Source: Streptomyces albicerus (lineage in GTDB: Bacteria > Actinomycetota > Actinomycetes > Streptomycetales > Streptomycetaceae). Taken from it: a DNA stretch of 40,342 nucleotides. Below, one piece after another: positions 31,881 through 39,539 of the stretch. The notes beneath the pieces are model-generated. The model was not told the DNA's origin. It ran no database searches and saw only the letters and a list, made by a program, of their open reading frames with translations. The translations under genes and the position numbers were made by a program. The stretch lies in contig NZ_VWMY01000017.1 in assembly GCF_008905045.1 (NCBI RefSeq), forward strand, positions 17,292-57,633. The letters run 5' to 3'. The stretch's first letter is position 1, and every line of letters begins with the position of its first letter.

Positions 31881-33284
31881 ATGACCTCGCCCGAGCCCAC
31901 GCCCGACGCGAAGACCGCCGGCTCGAACTCCTCGTCCGACGCGAAGACCGCTGCCGATCTCATCATCACCCGATGCACCGCCCTCGTGCACGACGATCAA
32001 GAACAGATCGGCTTCGTCGAGGACGCCACCATCGTCGTACGAGGCGGTCGTATCGAGGCGGTCACCACCGGCCCGGTCGACCTCCCCGCCGCCGAGCGCA
32101 TCGACGCCCGCGGCCAGGTCGCGATGCCCGGCCTCGTCAACTGCCATACGCACGCCCCGATGGTCACCCTGCGCGGCATCGCGGAGGACCTGCCCATCGA
32201 GGAGTGGTTCAACGACTTCGTCTGGCCCATCGAGTCCAACCTCCAGGAGAAAGACGTGGAGTTGGGCGCGCGGCTGGCCTGCGCCGAGATGATCCGGGGC
32301 GGCGTCACCTGCTTCGCGGACCACTACTTCTCCATGGACACGGTCGCCGCCGTGACGGACGAGAGCGGGATGCGCGCCAACCTGGGGCAGGCCTTCTTCT
32401 CCTCCCAGGGGGCCGAGGGACAGGAGCAGTCACTCGACTTCGCCCTCCGGCACCGCGACACCGCCGGCGGCCGCATCACCACCTCACTCGCGCCGCACGC
32501 GCCGTACACCGTCGATGACGCCGACCTCGCCGCCACCGCTGAACTCGCCCGTGAGCACGGCCTGTTCGTGCACATCCACGCCTCCGAGAACCGCGATCAG
32601 GCCGACACCAGCCTCGCCCGCCACGGCCGTACACCGATCGAGATCCTGGCCGACACCGGGCTCCTCGACACCGACCTGCTCATCGCGCACGGCACCGGCA
32701 TCATGGAGCGCGACCTGCCCGTGCTCGCCCGTGCCACGGGCCGGGTCGCCGTGGCCAGCGCGCCCCGGGGCTACCTCAAGTTCGCCTGGCCCACCACCAC
32801 TCCGGTACGGGCGCTGCACGAACTGGGCATCTCCGTAGGGCTCGCCACGGACGGGGCCGCCTCCAACAGCTCGCTGGACGTGTGGGAGTCCATGGCTCTC
32901 ACCGCGCTGGTGCAGAAGTTCACCGAGGGCGACCCTCGCCGGCTGACCTCCCGTCAAGCACTGCACCACGCAACGCTCCAGAGCGCGCGGGCGGTCGGCC
33001 TCGGCGAGGAGATCGGCAGCCTCGCGCCGGGACGCAGGGCCGACATCATCCTCGTCGACCTGACCGGCCCGCACACCCAGCCCGTGCACGACCTCGCGGC
33101 CACCCTCGTGCACAGCGCCCGCTCCGGCGACGTACGCACGACGATCGTCGACGGACGGATCCTCATGCGCGACCGCGAGCTCCTGACCCTCGATGTGCCG
33201 GACATCGTGCGGGAGATGAATGAGCGGATGCCCGCCCTGATCGACCGGAGCCACGGCAAGCGGATCCAGGACTACGACACCTGA
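31881..33284 (+). CDS. Amidohydrolase (aminohydrolase, TRZ/ATZ-MTA/SAH deaminase group)
   Basis: A 467-residue metal-dependent amidohydrolase of the cytosine/atrazine/adenosine-derivative deaminase group. It removes an amino group or chlorine from a heterocycle; candidate substrates include 5'-deoxyadenosine-type purines or 8-oxoguanine. The metal ligands are visible: NCHTHAPM (HxH), VHIHASE (His, with Glu), a His in LIAHGTG, and LATDGAASNSSLDVW (Asp). The composite beta-sandwich domain is formed by both ends. Near the N-terminus a 14-nt stretch (GACGCGAAGACCGC) is duplicated, giving DAKTA twice. The ATG at 31881 follows an adjacent in-frame GTG. It is a single gene divergent from the nuclease. 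Confidence 0.9.
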   Translation: MTSPEPTPDAKTAGSNSSSDAKTAADLIITRCTALVHDDQEQIGFVEDATIVVRGGRIEAVTTGPVDLPAAERIDARGQVAMPGLVNCHTHAPMVTLRGIAEDLPIEEWFNDFVWPIESNLQEKDVELGARLACAEMIRGGVTCFADHYFSMDTVAAVTDESGMRANLGQAFFSSQGAEGQEQSLDFALRHRDTAGGRITTSLAPHAPYTVDDADLAATAELAREHGLFVHIHASENRDQADTSLARHGRTPIEILADTGLLDTDLLIAHGTGIMERDLPVLARATGRVAVASAPRGYLKFAWPTTTPVRALHELGISVGLATDGAASNSSLDVWESMALTALVQKFTEGDPRRLTSRQALHHATLQSARAVGLGEEIGSLAPGRRADIILVDLTGPHTQPVHDLAATLVHSARSGDVRTTIVDGRILMRDRELLTLDVPDIVREMNERMPALIDRSHGKRIQDYDT

Positions 33285-33371
33285 GACGCAGCACGACGAA
33301 TCCTGAAGCGGCCGGTGCCCGGCGATCGAGGCGGTCGCCGGGCCGCCGACGCACTCTCTAGGGTGGTCTCC

Positions 33372-34616
33372 ATGTCCACTGACCAGGACCTCCTCACCGA
33401 CCCGTACGCCGCCTACGAGCGCCTCCGCGACACCGCCCCCGTGCATCGGATCGCCGGCACCGACGGCAACCCCGCCTGGCTGGTCACGCGTTACGAGGAC
33501 GTACGCGAGGCCTTGGCGAACCCGCTCCTCTCGCTGGACAAGAGGCATGCCCTGCCGGGCGGTTACCGCGGTCTGGCACTGCCGCCCGCGCTCGACGCGA
33601 ACCTCCTGAACATGGACCCGCCCGACCACACCCGCATCCGCCGCCTCGTCGGCCCGGTCTTCACACCTCGTCGCGTCGAGCAACTGCGCACCCCCATCCG
33701 GCAGACCGCCGACCGGCTCCTCGACGCACTCGGTCCGCGGGACGACATGGACGGCACGGACGGTACGGGCGGCACGAGTGGCACGGGCGGCACGAGTGGC
33801 GCGGGCGGCGCGGGCGGAACAGACCTGATCGCCGCGTACGCCGCGCCCCTGCCCATCACCGTCATCTGCGACCTGCTCGGCGTGCCGGACGAACACCGCC
33901 GGGACTTCCGGACCTGGACCGACACACTCGTCGCTCCGGACCCGACGAGGCCGCAGGCCGCCAAGGAGGCGGTCGTGGCGATGCTCGGCTTCTTCACCCA
34001 ACTCCTCGCGGACAAGCGGAAAAGGCCCGGCGACGACCTGCTCTCCGACCTGACAGCGGTCAGGGACGAGGGCGACCGGCTCACCGAGGACGAGCTGATG
34101 TCCCTCGCCTTCCTCATCCTCTTCGCGGGCTACGAGAATACCGTGCAGCTCATCGGCAACGCCGTACTGGCACTGCTCCAGCACCCCGACCAACTGAACG
34201 CGGTTCGCGCGGACCCTGCCCGACTCCCCGCCGCCGTCGAGGAGTTCGCACGCTACGAAGGACCCGCCCTGCTCGCCATCCGCCGCTTTCCCCGGGAGGA
34301 CGTGACGATCGGCGCGGTCACCGTCCCGGCGGGCGAGACCGTCCTCCTCTCGTTGTCCGCCGCCAATCGCGACCCCCGCCGCTTCCCGGACGCCGACAAG
34401 CTCGACCTCGGCCGTGACGCCACCGGACATCTCGCGCTCGGCCACGGCATCCACTACTGCCTGGGCGCACCCCTGGCCCGCCTGGAGACGGAGATCGCCC
34501 TGGCCGCCCTCCTGGAACGCTTCCCGGACCTGAAGCTCGACGGCAGCCCCGACGACGTCAGGTGGCGACCGTCCCTCCGGGCCCGCGGCCTGCTCACACT
34601 CCCGGTGACGTACTGA
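33372..34616 (+). CDS. Cytochrome P450
   Basis: A 414-residue class I bacterial P450 that oxidises a small molecule and needs external ferredoxin and reductase, which are not encoded nearby. The ExxR motif is in VEEFARYEGP, the heme-binding loop is LGHGIHYCLGAPLARLE with the axial Cys, and NMDPPDHTRIRRLV is present. The I-helix motif is FAGYENT: the acid (Glu) is kept, but the conserved Thr is replaced by Asn. A Gly/Thr/Ser-rich insertion of about 25 residues (GTDGTGGTSGTGGTSGAGG) sits between LLDALGP and DLIAAYAAPLP. The ATG at 33372 gives the normal N-terminus. The gene ends in VTY-stop, which is repeated downstream as a tandem array. Confidence 0.92.
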   Translation: MSTDQDLLTDPYAAYERLRDTAPVHRIAGTDGNPAWLVTRYEDVREALANPLLSLDKRHALPGGYRGLALPPALDANLLNMDPPDHTRIRRLVGPVFTPRRVEQLRTPIRQTADRLLDALGPRDDMDGTDGTGGTSGTGGTSGAGGAGGTDLIAAYAAPLPITVICDLLGVPDEHRRDFRTWTDTLVAPDPTRPQAAKEAVVAMLGFFTQLLADKRKRPGDDLLSDLTAVRDEGDRLTEDELMSLAFLILFAGYENTVQLIGNAVLALLQHPDQLNAVRADPARLPAAVEEFARYEGPALLAIRRFPREDVTIGAVTVPAGETVLLSLSAANRDPRRFPDADKLDLGRDATGHLALGHGIHYCLGAPLARLETEIALAALLERFPDLKLDGSPDDVRWRPSLRARGLLTLPVTY

Positions 34617-34718
34617 CGAAGCGCGTGACGTACTGACGGAGCCCGTGACGTGCTGACGGAGCCCGTGACGTACTGGCGAAACGCGACGCACTGGCGACAC
34701 GTGACGTACTGGCGACTC
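34605..34718. repeat. Tandem repeat of the P450 3' end
   Basis: Six units of GTGACGTACTGACGGAGCCC type start at 34605, 34625, 34645, 34665, 34683 and 34701 (three of 20 nt, then 18 nt). The first is the last codons and stop of the P450 gene. The first three contain TGA (34614, 34634, 34654), one in each reading frame; the last three have TGG. Confidence 0.93.
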
Positions 34719-34839
34719 GCGCGCTTCAGGGAAATCGCACACTTCGGAGACGTACGAAAAGAAATTCCGCGTCCCACCGATGAGTTCCGTTCCTCCCTCC
34801 GGTCCACCTCAGGGAAGGCACCGCACCGGAGGAGGGGCA

Positions 34840-35535
34840 ATGACGCTTCCGCGAATCGTGTCGCGTGAGGAGTGGCGCGCCGCGCGCGAGGAACTGCTGG
34901 TCAGGGAGAAGGCCGCGACGCGCGCGCGGGACGCGCTGAACGCCGAGCGGCGACGGCTGCCCATGGTCGAGATCGACGAGGAGTACGTCTTCGAGGGCGG
35001 GGACGGCAAGGCGACGCTGCTCGACCTCTTCGAAGGACGGCAACAACTCGTCGTCTACCACTTCATGTTCGCGCCGGAATGGGACGCGGGCTGCCGCAGC
35101 TGCTCGGCGTTCCTCGACCAGATAGGGCATCTCGCGCATCTGCGCGCGCGGGGCACCGAGTTCGCGGCGGTCTCCAGGGCCCCGTACACGAAGATCCTCC
35201 CCTTCAAGGCGCGCATGGGATGGACGGTGCCCTGGTACTCGTCGTACGGAAACGACTTCAATCACGACTTCCAGGTGTCGTTCGCAGCCGGCGAAGGCGA
35301 GGAGCCTTATGAGCGGCCGGGAGTGAGCTGTTTCCTGCGGGACCATGAGCGGATCTTCCACACGTATTCGACATACGAGCGCGGACTCGACGGACTGGGC
35401 TCCACCACGAGCTTCCTGGACCTCACGGCCCTCGGCCGGCAGGAGGAGTGGGAGGAGCCGAAGGGGCGCGCGTCGGCGCTGGGCGCCCCCGCGGGCAGCA
35501 GTCGGATTCGCTACCACGACGAGTACGAGGATTGA
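34840..35535 (+). CDS. DUF899 family (thioredoxin-like) protein
   Basis: A 231-residue DUF899 protein, a thioredoxin-fold family of unknown function. Family marks are PRIVSREEWRAAREELLVRE at the start, LLDLFEGRQQLVVYHFMFAP, the WDAGCRSCSAFLDQIGHLAH region with a CxxC pair (Cys84 and Cys87 approximately), FAAVSRAPYTKILPFKARMG and SCFLRDHERIFHTYSTYERG. Redox activity is plausible from the CxxC but is not shown. GGAGGAGGGG lies just before the ATG at 34840. It is a single gene; a short GC hairpin (35554-35568) follows. Confidence 0.92.
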   Translation: MTLPRIVSREEWRAAREELLVREKAATRARDALNAERRRLPMVEIDEEYVFEGGDGKATLLDLFEGRQQLVVYHFMFAPEWDAGCRSCSAFLDQIGHLAHLRARGTEFAAVSRAPYTKILPFKARMGWTVPWYSSYGNDFNHDFQVSFAAGEGEEPYERPGVSCFLRDHERIFHTYSTYERGLDGLGSTTSFLDLTALGRQEEWEEPKGRASALGAPAGSSRIRYHDEYED

Positions 35536-35553
35536 AGCCGGGCTGCCTCACAA

Positions 35554-35568
35554 AGGCCGGAACGGCCT
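35554..35568 (+). terminator. Short hairpin after the DUF899 gene
   Basis: AGGCCG and CGGCCT pair around a 3-nt loop, 19 nt after the stop. It is a weak terminator candidate. I see nothing else certain in 35569-35705. Confidence 0.4.
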
Positions 35569-35716
35569 GAGAGGTGTTTCACAGGACGTGATGACAAAGT
35601 GTCGACTACGTCTCAGTAACGTCACTTCGCGAGACGCTCACCCCATAGTTGGCGTTTAACTCTACGAGTCCTCTTCGAGAAGACTTCGGAAGAGCAGCGC
35701 TACATGGAGGTGCAAG

Positions 35717-35887
35717 GTGGTGAACGGGCGAACGGTGCTCGAGCGCTTTCCCGCCGGTGGGCCGCGTGGTTCGTGGCCGGCGGAGGAATTCGCGCAGGCG
35801 CGCCGCCTCGAGGGGCAGCACGCCGAGGTCGTGATGGACCTGACGTCGGACGCGTTCCTGGTGATCGTGCGGGACCTCACGGAGTGA
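35717..35887 (+). CDS. Small conserved hypothetical protein
   Basis: A 56-residue soluble protein (begins MVNGRTVLERFPAGGPRGSW, then PAEEFAQARRLEGQ, and ends FLVIVRDLTE). I recall close relatives as unnamed small proteins in Streptomyces, but no function. GGAGG at 35706-35710 lies 6 nt before the GTG at 35717. Codon use fits a real gene. It ends one base before the stop of the convergent ABC transporter gene. Confidence 0.7.
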   Translation: MVNGRTVLERFPAGGPRGSWPAEEFAQARRLEGQHAEVVMDLTSDAFLVIVRDLTE

Positions 35888-35888
35888 T

Positions 35889-37976
35889 TCACCCCGCCTT
35901 CGGCGCGGGCACCTTGGCCGCGAACTGCTCCGCCTGGAGCGAGTACAGCTCGGCGTAGACGCCACCCGTGGAGAGGAGCTCGTCCGGAGTGCCGGACTCC
36001 ACGAGGCGGCCCTGGTCGAGGACGTGCACCAGGTCGGCGTGGCGCACCGACGCGAGGCGGTGCGTGATGAGGATGACCGTCTGACCGGTACCCGCCAGGG
36101 CCCGGATCTTCTCGAATACCTCCAGCTCGGCGCGGGCGTCGAGGGCCGCCGTCGGTTCGTCCACGACCAGGATCGCGCCCCTCCGGTACGCCGCCCGCGC
36201 GATGCCGAGCCGCTGCCACTGGCCGCCCGACAGTTCGTGACCGCCGCTGAACATCCGTGCCAGCAGTGTGTCGAGACCGCGCGGCAGATCGGCCACGACG
36301 TCCTCGGCGCCCGCCTCGGTGACGGACTCGCGCAGCCGCTCGTCGGTGAGCGGCGCCGAGGCCCGGCCGATCGCGACGTTCACGCGGGCCGTGAACGGCC
36401 ACCGCTTGAAGTCCTGCGCCACCATCGCGATGCGTTCGGCGAGTTCATGCCGGTCGGCGGTCGCCGCGTCCACGCCGTCCCACAGGATCCGGCCGCGCTG
36501 CGGCGCGTACAGGCCCGACAGCAGCTTGACCAGGGTGGTCTTCCCGGAGCCGTTCTCGCCGACGAGCGCCACGATCTTGCCGAGCGGCACGCTGAGCGTC
36601 AGGTCCGACAGGGCGGGCCGGGCGGCGCTGCCCGGGTAGGTGAACGTGACGTTCTCGAAACGGATCTCACGGGGCTGCTCGGGCAGCGGCTCGCCGCCGA
36701 CCGGGATCGCGCGCTCGGCCGCCTCCACGTACAGGCGTTGCAGGTCACCGACGAACAGGGCTTCCTCGTGGAGGGTGTTGACCTCCAGAACGAGTGTGTC
36801 GAGGCTCGCGGAGCCCGTACGGATCGCGATCACCGCCGTGCCCGCCACGGACAGTGCCATCGCGCCTGCCAGCAGCAGCCCGCCGAGCGTCGCGTACGTC
36901 GCCACGGTGGCCAGACCGGTCCAGGCGGCCGCGATCAGACCGGTCCGCGCCTCAAGCCGGGCCAGGCGGGCCTGTTCCGCCTCGGCGGCCTCCGACATCG
37001 CGCGGAAGTGCCGCAGCAGGAAGGGGCCGACCCCGTGGACGCGGATCTCCGGCGCCGCGGCGGGCTCGGTGAGCAGACCGCTGATCAGCCGGCCGGCCCG
37101 GGCATGCTGCACCCAGGCGTGCCACGACGCGTAGCGGCGACGGGCGATGGTCAGCGCGCTCCATGCGCTCGGCAGCGTCATCGTCACCAGCAGCGGCAGC
37201 AGCGCCGGGTGCAGCACCGTCAGGACGCCGGCCGCCGCGACCAGCGAGATCATCGCGTTCACCACCCGCGTGGCGATCGCGATCATCCGCCGGGCGGACG
37301 AGGCGCCGTACTGCGCGGTGTCCAGCAGCTTGTGGAAGGCCTCGTCCTCGATCGCGGACAGCTCGACCGCCGCGGCCCGCTCCAGATACAGCTCCGTCGC
37401 GACGCGTTCCACCTTCGGTTCGAGCCGCCCCGTGGCGTACGTCGAGGCGGCCCGCAGCAACGCGGCGAGCAGCATCACCACGGCGACCGTGACCAGCGCG
37501 GGCACCGCGTCGCGCAGCCGGTCCCCGACCGGGCCGCCCGCCATCAGGCGCCCCAGGACACTGTTGACCGCCAGCAGACTCACCGCCTGCGCCAGACCCC
37601 GGCCCACCTCCGCGCACAGGACGATCCGCGCGGCCTGGCGGTCCGCCTGCCAGGCGAGCCGGAAACTCGACGCGAGCAGCGCGGGCAGCCGCGTCACCAT
37701 GGCCCGGAAGTTCAGCTCCAGAAACGCGTCGGAGTGCTGTGACCAGCCCATGTCATAGCGCAACGGGCCGCCGAACAGCAGCCGTTCGGACTCGGACGGC
37801 TCGGGCTCACCCGTGCCGGGTTTCTTGCTCGCGGATTCCGTGCACTCGGCCTCCGTCCCGGATTCCGTGGACCCGGCTTTCGTCCCGGATCGTGTGGACC
37901 CGTTCCTCTTCCCGGATCCCACCGATCCCGTTTTCTTCGCGGACTCCGCAGATCCCGCCGATTCCGCCGGTCCCAC
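35889..37976 (-). CDS. ABC transporter, fused permease and ATPase
   Basis: A 695-residue half-transporter of the exporter type; the active form should be a dimer in the cytoplasmic membrane. The transmembrane domain covers about residues 100-390, and the nucleotide-binding domain about 430-680. It shows GENGSGKTT (Walker A), VAQDFKRWPF (Q-loop), HELSGGQWQRLGIARA (signature), ILVVDEPTAALD (Walker B) and LITHRL (switch His). The substrate is unknown. The N-terminal 65 residues before LLFGGPLRYDMGW are a Ser/Gly/Glu/Lys repeat (GSTRSGTKAGSTESGTEAE) unusual for the family. The GTG at 37976 is well supported by GGGGGAGG 6 nt upstream, so the extension is translated. Confidence 0.9.
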   Translation of the reverse strand: MGPAESAGSAESAKKTGSVGSGKRNGSTRSGTKAGSTESGTEAECTESASKKPGTGEPEPSESERLLFGGPLRYDMGWSQHSDAFLELNFRAMVTRLPALLASSFRLAWQADRQAARIVLCAEVGRGLAQAVSLLAVNSVLGRLMAGGPVGDRLRDAVPALVTVAVVMLLAALLRAASTYATGRLEPKVERVATELYLERAAAVELSAIEDEAFHKLLDTAQYGASSARRMIAIATRVVNAMISLVAAAGVLTVLHPALLPLLVTMTLPSAWSALTIARRRYASWHAWVQHARAGRLISGLLTEPAAAPEIRVHGVGPFLLRHFRAMSEAAEAEQARLARLEARTGLIAAAWTGLATVATYATLGGLLLAGAMALSVAGTAVIAIRTGSASLDTLVLEVNTLHEEALFVGDLQRLYVEAAERAIPVGGEPLPEQPREIRFENVTFTYPGSAARPALSDLTLSVPLGKIVALVGENGSGKTTLVKLLSGLYAPQRGRILWDGVDAATADRHELAERIAMVAQDFKRWPFTARVNVAIGRASAPLTDERLRESVTEAGAEDVVADLPRGLDTLLARMFSGGHELSGGQWQRLGIARAAYRRGAILVVDEPTAALDARAELEVFEKIRALAGTGQTVILITHRLASVRHADLVHVLDQGRLVESGTPDELLSTGGVYAELYSLQAEQFAAKVPAPKAG

Positions 37977-38158
37977 CGATGACCTCCCCCGATCGTGGAC
38001 GGACGAACGGCCACTATCGCGGCGTCGGACGCCATCGGGCAGGGCGCGCGCCCGGTCCGCCGCGGCGTAACCGGAGCACGCTCGGGCGCTCAGGGCCGCG
38101 CGCTGTCCGATGCCCGGGAACGTGTGCCTCCACGCGCGCGGGCACAGGGGGAGTTCTT

Positions 38159-38238
38159 CCAGTGAAGGTGAAACCCAGGCCAGTGAAGGTGAAAGTGAAG
38201 CTCAGGCCAGTGAAGGTGAAGCTCAGGCGCTGACCGGC
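38159..38238. repeat. Tandem repeat at the end of the 151-residue ORF
   Basis: Three units of 21, 27 and 21 nt (CCAGTGAAGGTGAA core, then CTCAGG or CCCAGG) run 38159-38227. On the minus strand each full unit reads GCCTGAGCTTCAC, restating the gene's GCC-TGA end. The 17-mer CTCAGGCGCTGACCGGC (38222-38238) is the exact complement of the sequence at the DUF3068 stop (1161-1177). No gene is seen in 37977-38158. Confidence 0.85.
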
Positions 38239-38678
38239 CGGGACCAGGCCGGCGGAGTCCCCGTGATCCGGCACAGCGCCAGATATAGGGGGATCGGCGG
38301 TGTGTAAGGGAGCGTGCCGCCCGGCTTGTGGATCAGCCCGGGGACGCCGGGCGAGTCGGGCACGAGCGCCCCCGTGGCGTAGTGCGCGGGCGCCGGCCAC
38401 TCCAGGGCGACGTCGGAGTCGGAGGGCACGAGCCACCACCAGTGCGCGCTGTCGGCGTACACACAACCGACGCGCGGCAGGCGAGGCATCAGGAGCGGGC
38501 CGAGTCTCGCGGGCATGGCCACCGCGTCACAGCCCAGCGGCGCCCGCATGCCCTCCGGCACGGTCAGCCGCCGCGACACCCCGGTACCGGAGGTCGTCCG
38601 CCGTCCGCGCTCCAGGCGGATCAGCGTGTCCAGGCTCAGCACCCGTGGCGCACCGGCCGACGTAGCCCTCACACCCAT
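38223..38678 (-). CDS. Conserved Streptomyces hypothetical protein
   Basis: A 151-residue soluble protein of unknown function, rich in Pro, Trp and Ala (ADSAHWWWLVPSDSDVALEW, HYATGALVPDSPGVPGLIH). I recall similar proteins beside RsbW-like ATPases and WhiJ-type regulators in Streptomyces, which is the arrangement here. No catalytic motif is visible. The start at 38678 gives MGVRATSAGAPRVLSLDTLI. It is downstream of the ATP-binding protein on the same strand with an 87-nt gap. Its stop codon is the first element of a tandem repeat. Confidence 0.7.
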   Translation of the reverse strand: MGVRATSAGAPRVLSLDTLIRLERGRRTTSGTGVSRRLTVPEGMRAPLGCDAVAMPARLGPLLMPRLPRVGCVYADSAHWWWLVPSDSDVALEWPAPAHYATGALVPDSPGVPGLIHKPGGTLPYTPPIPLYLALCRITGTPPAWSRPVSA

Positions 38679-38765
38679 TCAGCCCCCGTCCGTTCTCACA
38701 TTCTCGAATTTTCCGAACCGGCCGGTTCTCGCGAGCCGGACGGAAGCCGACTGGAACGATTCAAC

Positions 38766-39362
38766 TCAATACCACTCGTGCTCCGCCGGAGGCGTGTGCG
38801 CCCCCGGCGGCGAGGAGCCGGCTGGGGCCGGCCGGCTCCTCGCACTCCAGCCCAGGTCCGACCGCGGCTCGGCGCCGTTGTTCGCCGAGCGCGGCAGTTC
38901 CGCCCAGACCAGCAGGCCGGGTCCGGTTTCCTGGGCGCCCCAGGCAGTGCACACCGCCGCGACGAGAAGCAGTCCCCTCCCGTGCTCCTCTTCGGGGCGC
39001 TGCGGCGCCGGGTGGGGCTCACCCGGCGCGCACCCCTCGTCACGTACGGCTATCCGCACCCGGTCCTCGTCGTCGTGCAGCTCGCACACCACCTGGCGGC
39101 TCGCCGTGTGCACGATGGCGTTGGTGACCAGTTCGGAGACGACGAGTTCCGCCGTGTCGCACGTGTCCTCGCAGACCGCCCATCCCGAGAGCCGGGCGCG
39201 CGTCAGATGCCGGGCCTGTGCTGCGGAGCCCGGATGTGCGGCCAGCTCGAAGCGGAACCGGCGCTCGGTGGCCGCGTCGGGGCACAGCCCGGCGGCACCG
39301 AGACCGAACCGGTCCTCGGCGGCATCTGTTCCTAACGGCGCGGACGGAATCACGCTTGCCAC
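38766..39362 (-). CDS. ATP-binding protein (RsbW-like anti-sigma kinase fold)
   Basis: A 198-residue protein of the GHKL ATPase fold (HATPase_c, RsbW-like), a group that in Streptomyces regulates sigma factors or development. The N-box is ELVVSELVTNAIVHT, then RIAVRDEGCAPG (G1 box) and EHGRGLLLVAAV (G2 box). The C-terminus is Pro/Ser/Gly-rich. I chose the GTG at 39362 with GGGGAG just upstream; a TTG at 39389 would place the palindrome inside the coding region. It is divergent from a WhiJ-type regulator, the standard AbaA/WhiJ arrangement. Confidence 0.87.
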   Translation of the reverse strand: MASVIPSAPLGTDAAEDRFGLGAAGLCPDAATERRFRFELAAHPGSAAQARHLTRARLSGWAVCEDTCDTAELVVSELVTNAIVHTASRQVVCELHDDEDRVRIAVRDEGCAPGEPHPAPQRPEEEHGRGLLLVAAVCTAWGAQETGPGLLVWAELPRSANNGAEPRSDLGWSARSRPAPAGSSPPGAHTPPAEHEWY

Positions 39363-39378
39363 TATCTCCCCGTCGTGA

Positions 39379-39414
39379 ACACTTGGCAAGTGTCACTCTG
39401 AAAATTGCAGAGTG
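39379..39414. promoter_or_regulatory. Paired inverted repeats between the ATPase and WhiJ-like genes
   Basis: ACACTTG-G-CAAGTGT (39379-39393) is a 7-bp inverted repeat with one central base. Immediately after it, CACTCTG-AAAATTG-CAGAGTG (39394-39414) has 7-bp arms and an AT-rich spacer. Together they are good candidates for the binding site of the divergent helix-turn-helix regulator and overlap the likely promoter of the ATPase gene. Confidence 0.65.
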
Positions 39415-39539
39415 CAGTGTTCTGTGTCGTGAGGCCATGGCACACTGCTCGCAACAGCACGTGGCGCGGCGTCAGTTGGGTACCCGTCGGGGACTCGAAC
39501 GGGCGCCGCCCCGGCTGTCTGGACAAAGTGGAGGTGGAC

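Noticed and set aside
34605..34718. A CRISPR array
   Set aside because: Units are contiguous 18-20 nt copies without spacers, derived from the P450 gene end; no cas genes are present. The same holds for the other arrays.
36024..37742. A 572-codon open frame antisense to the ABC transporter
   Set aside because: Arg/Gln/His-rich nonsense composition; the other strand has all ABC motifs.
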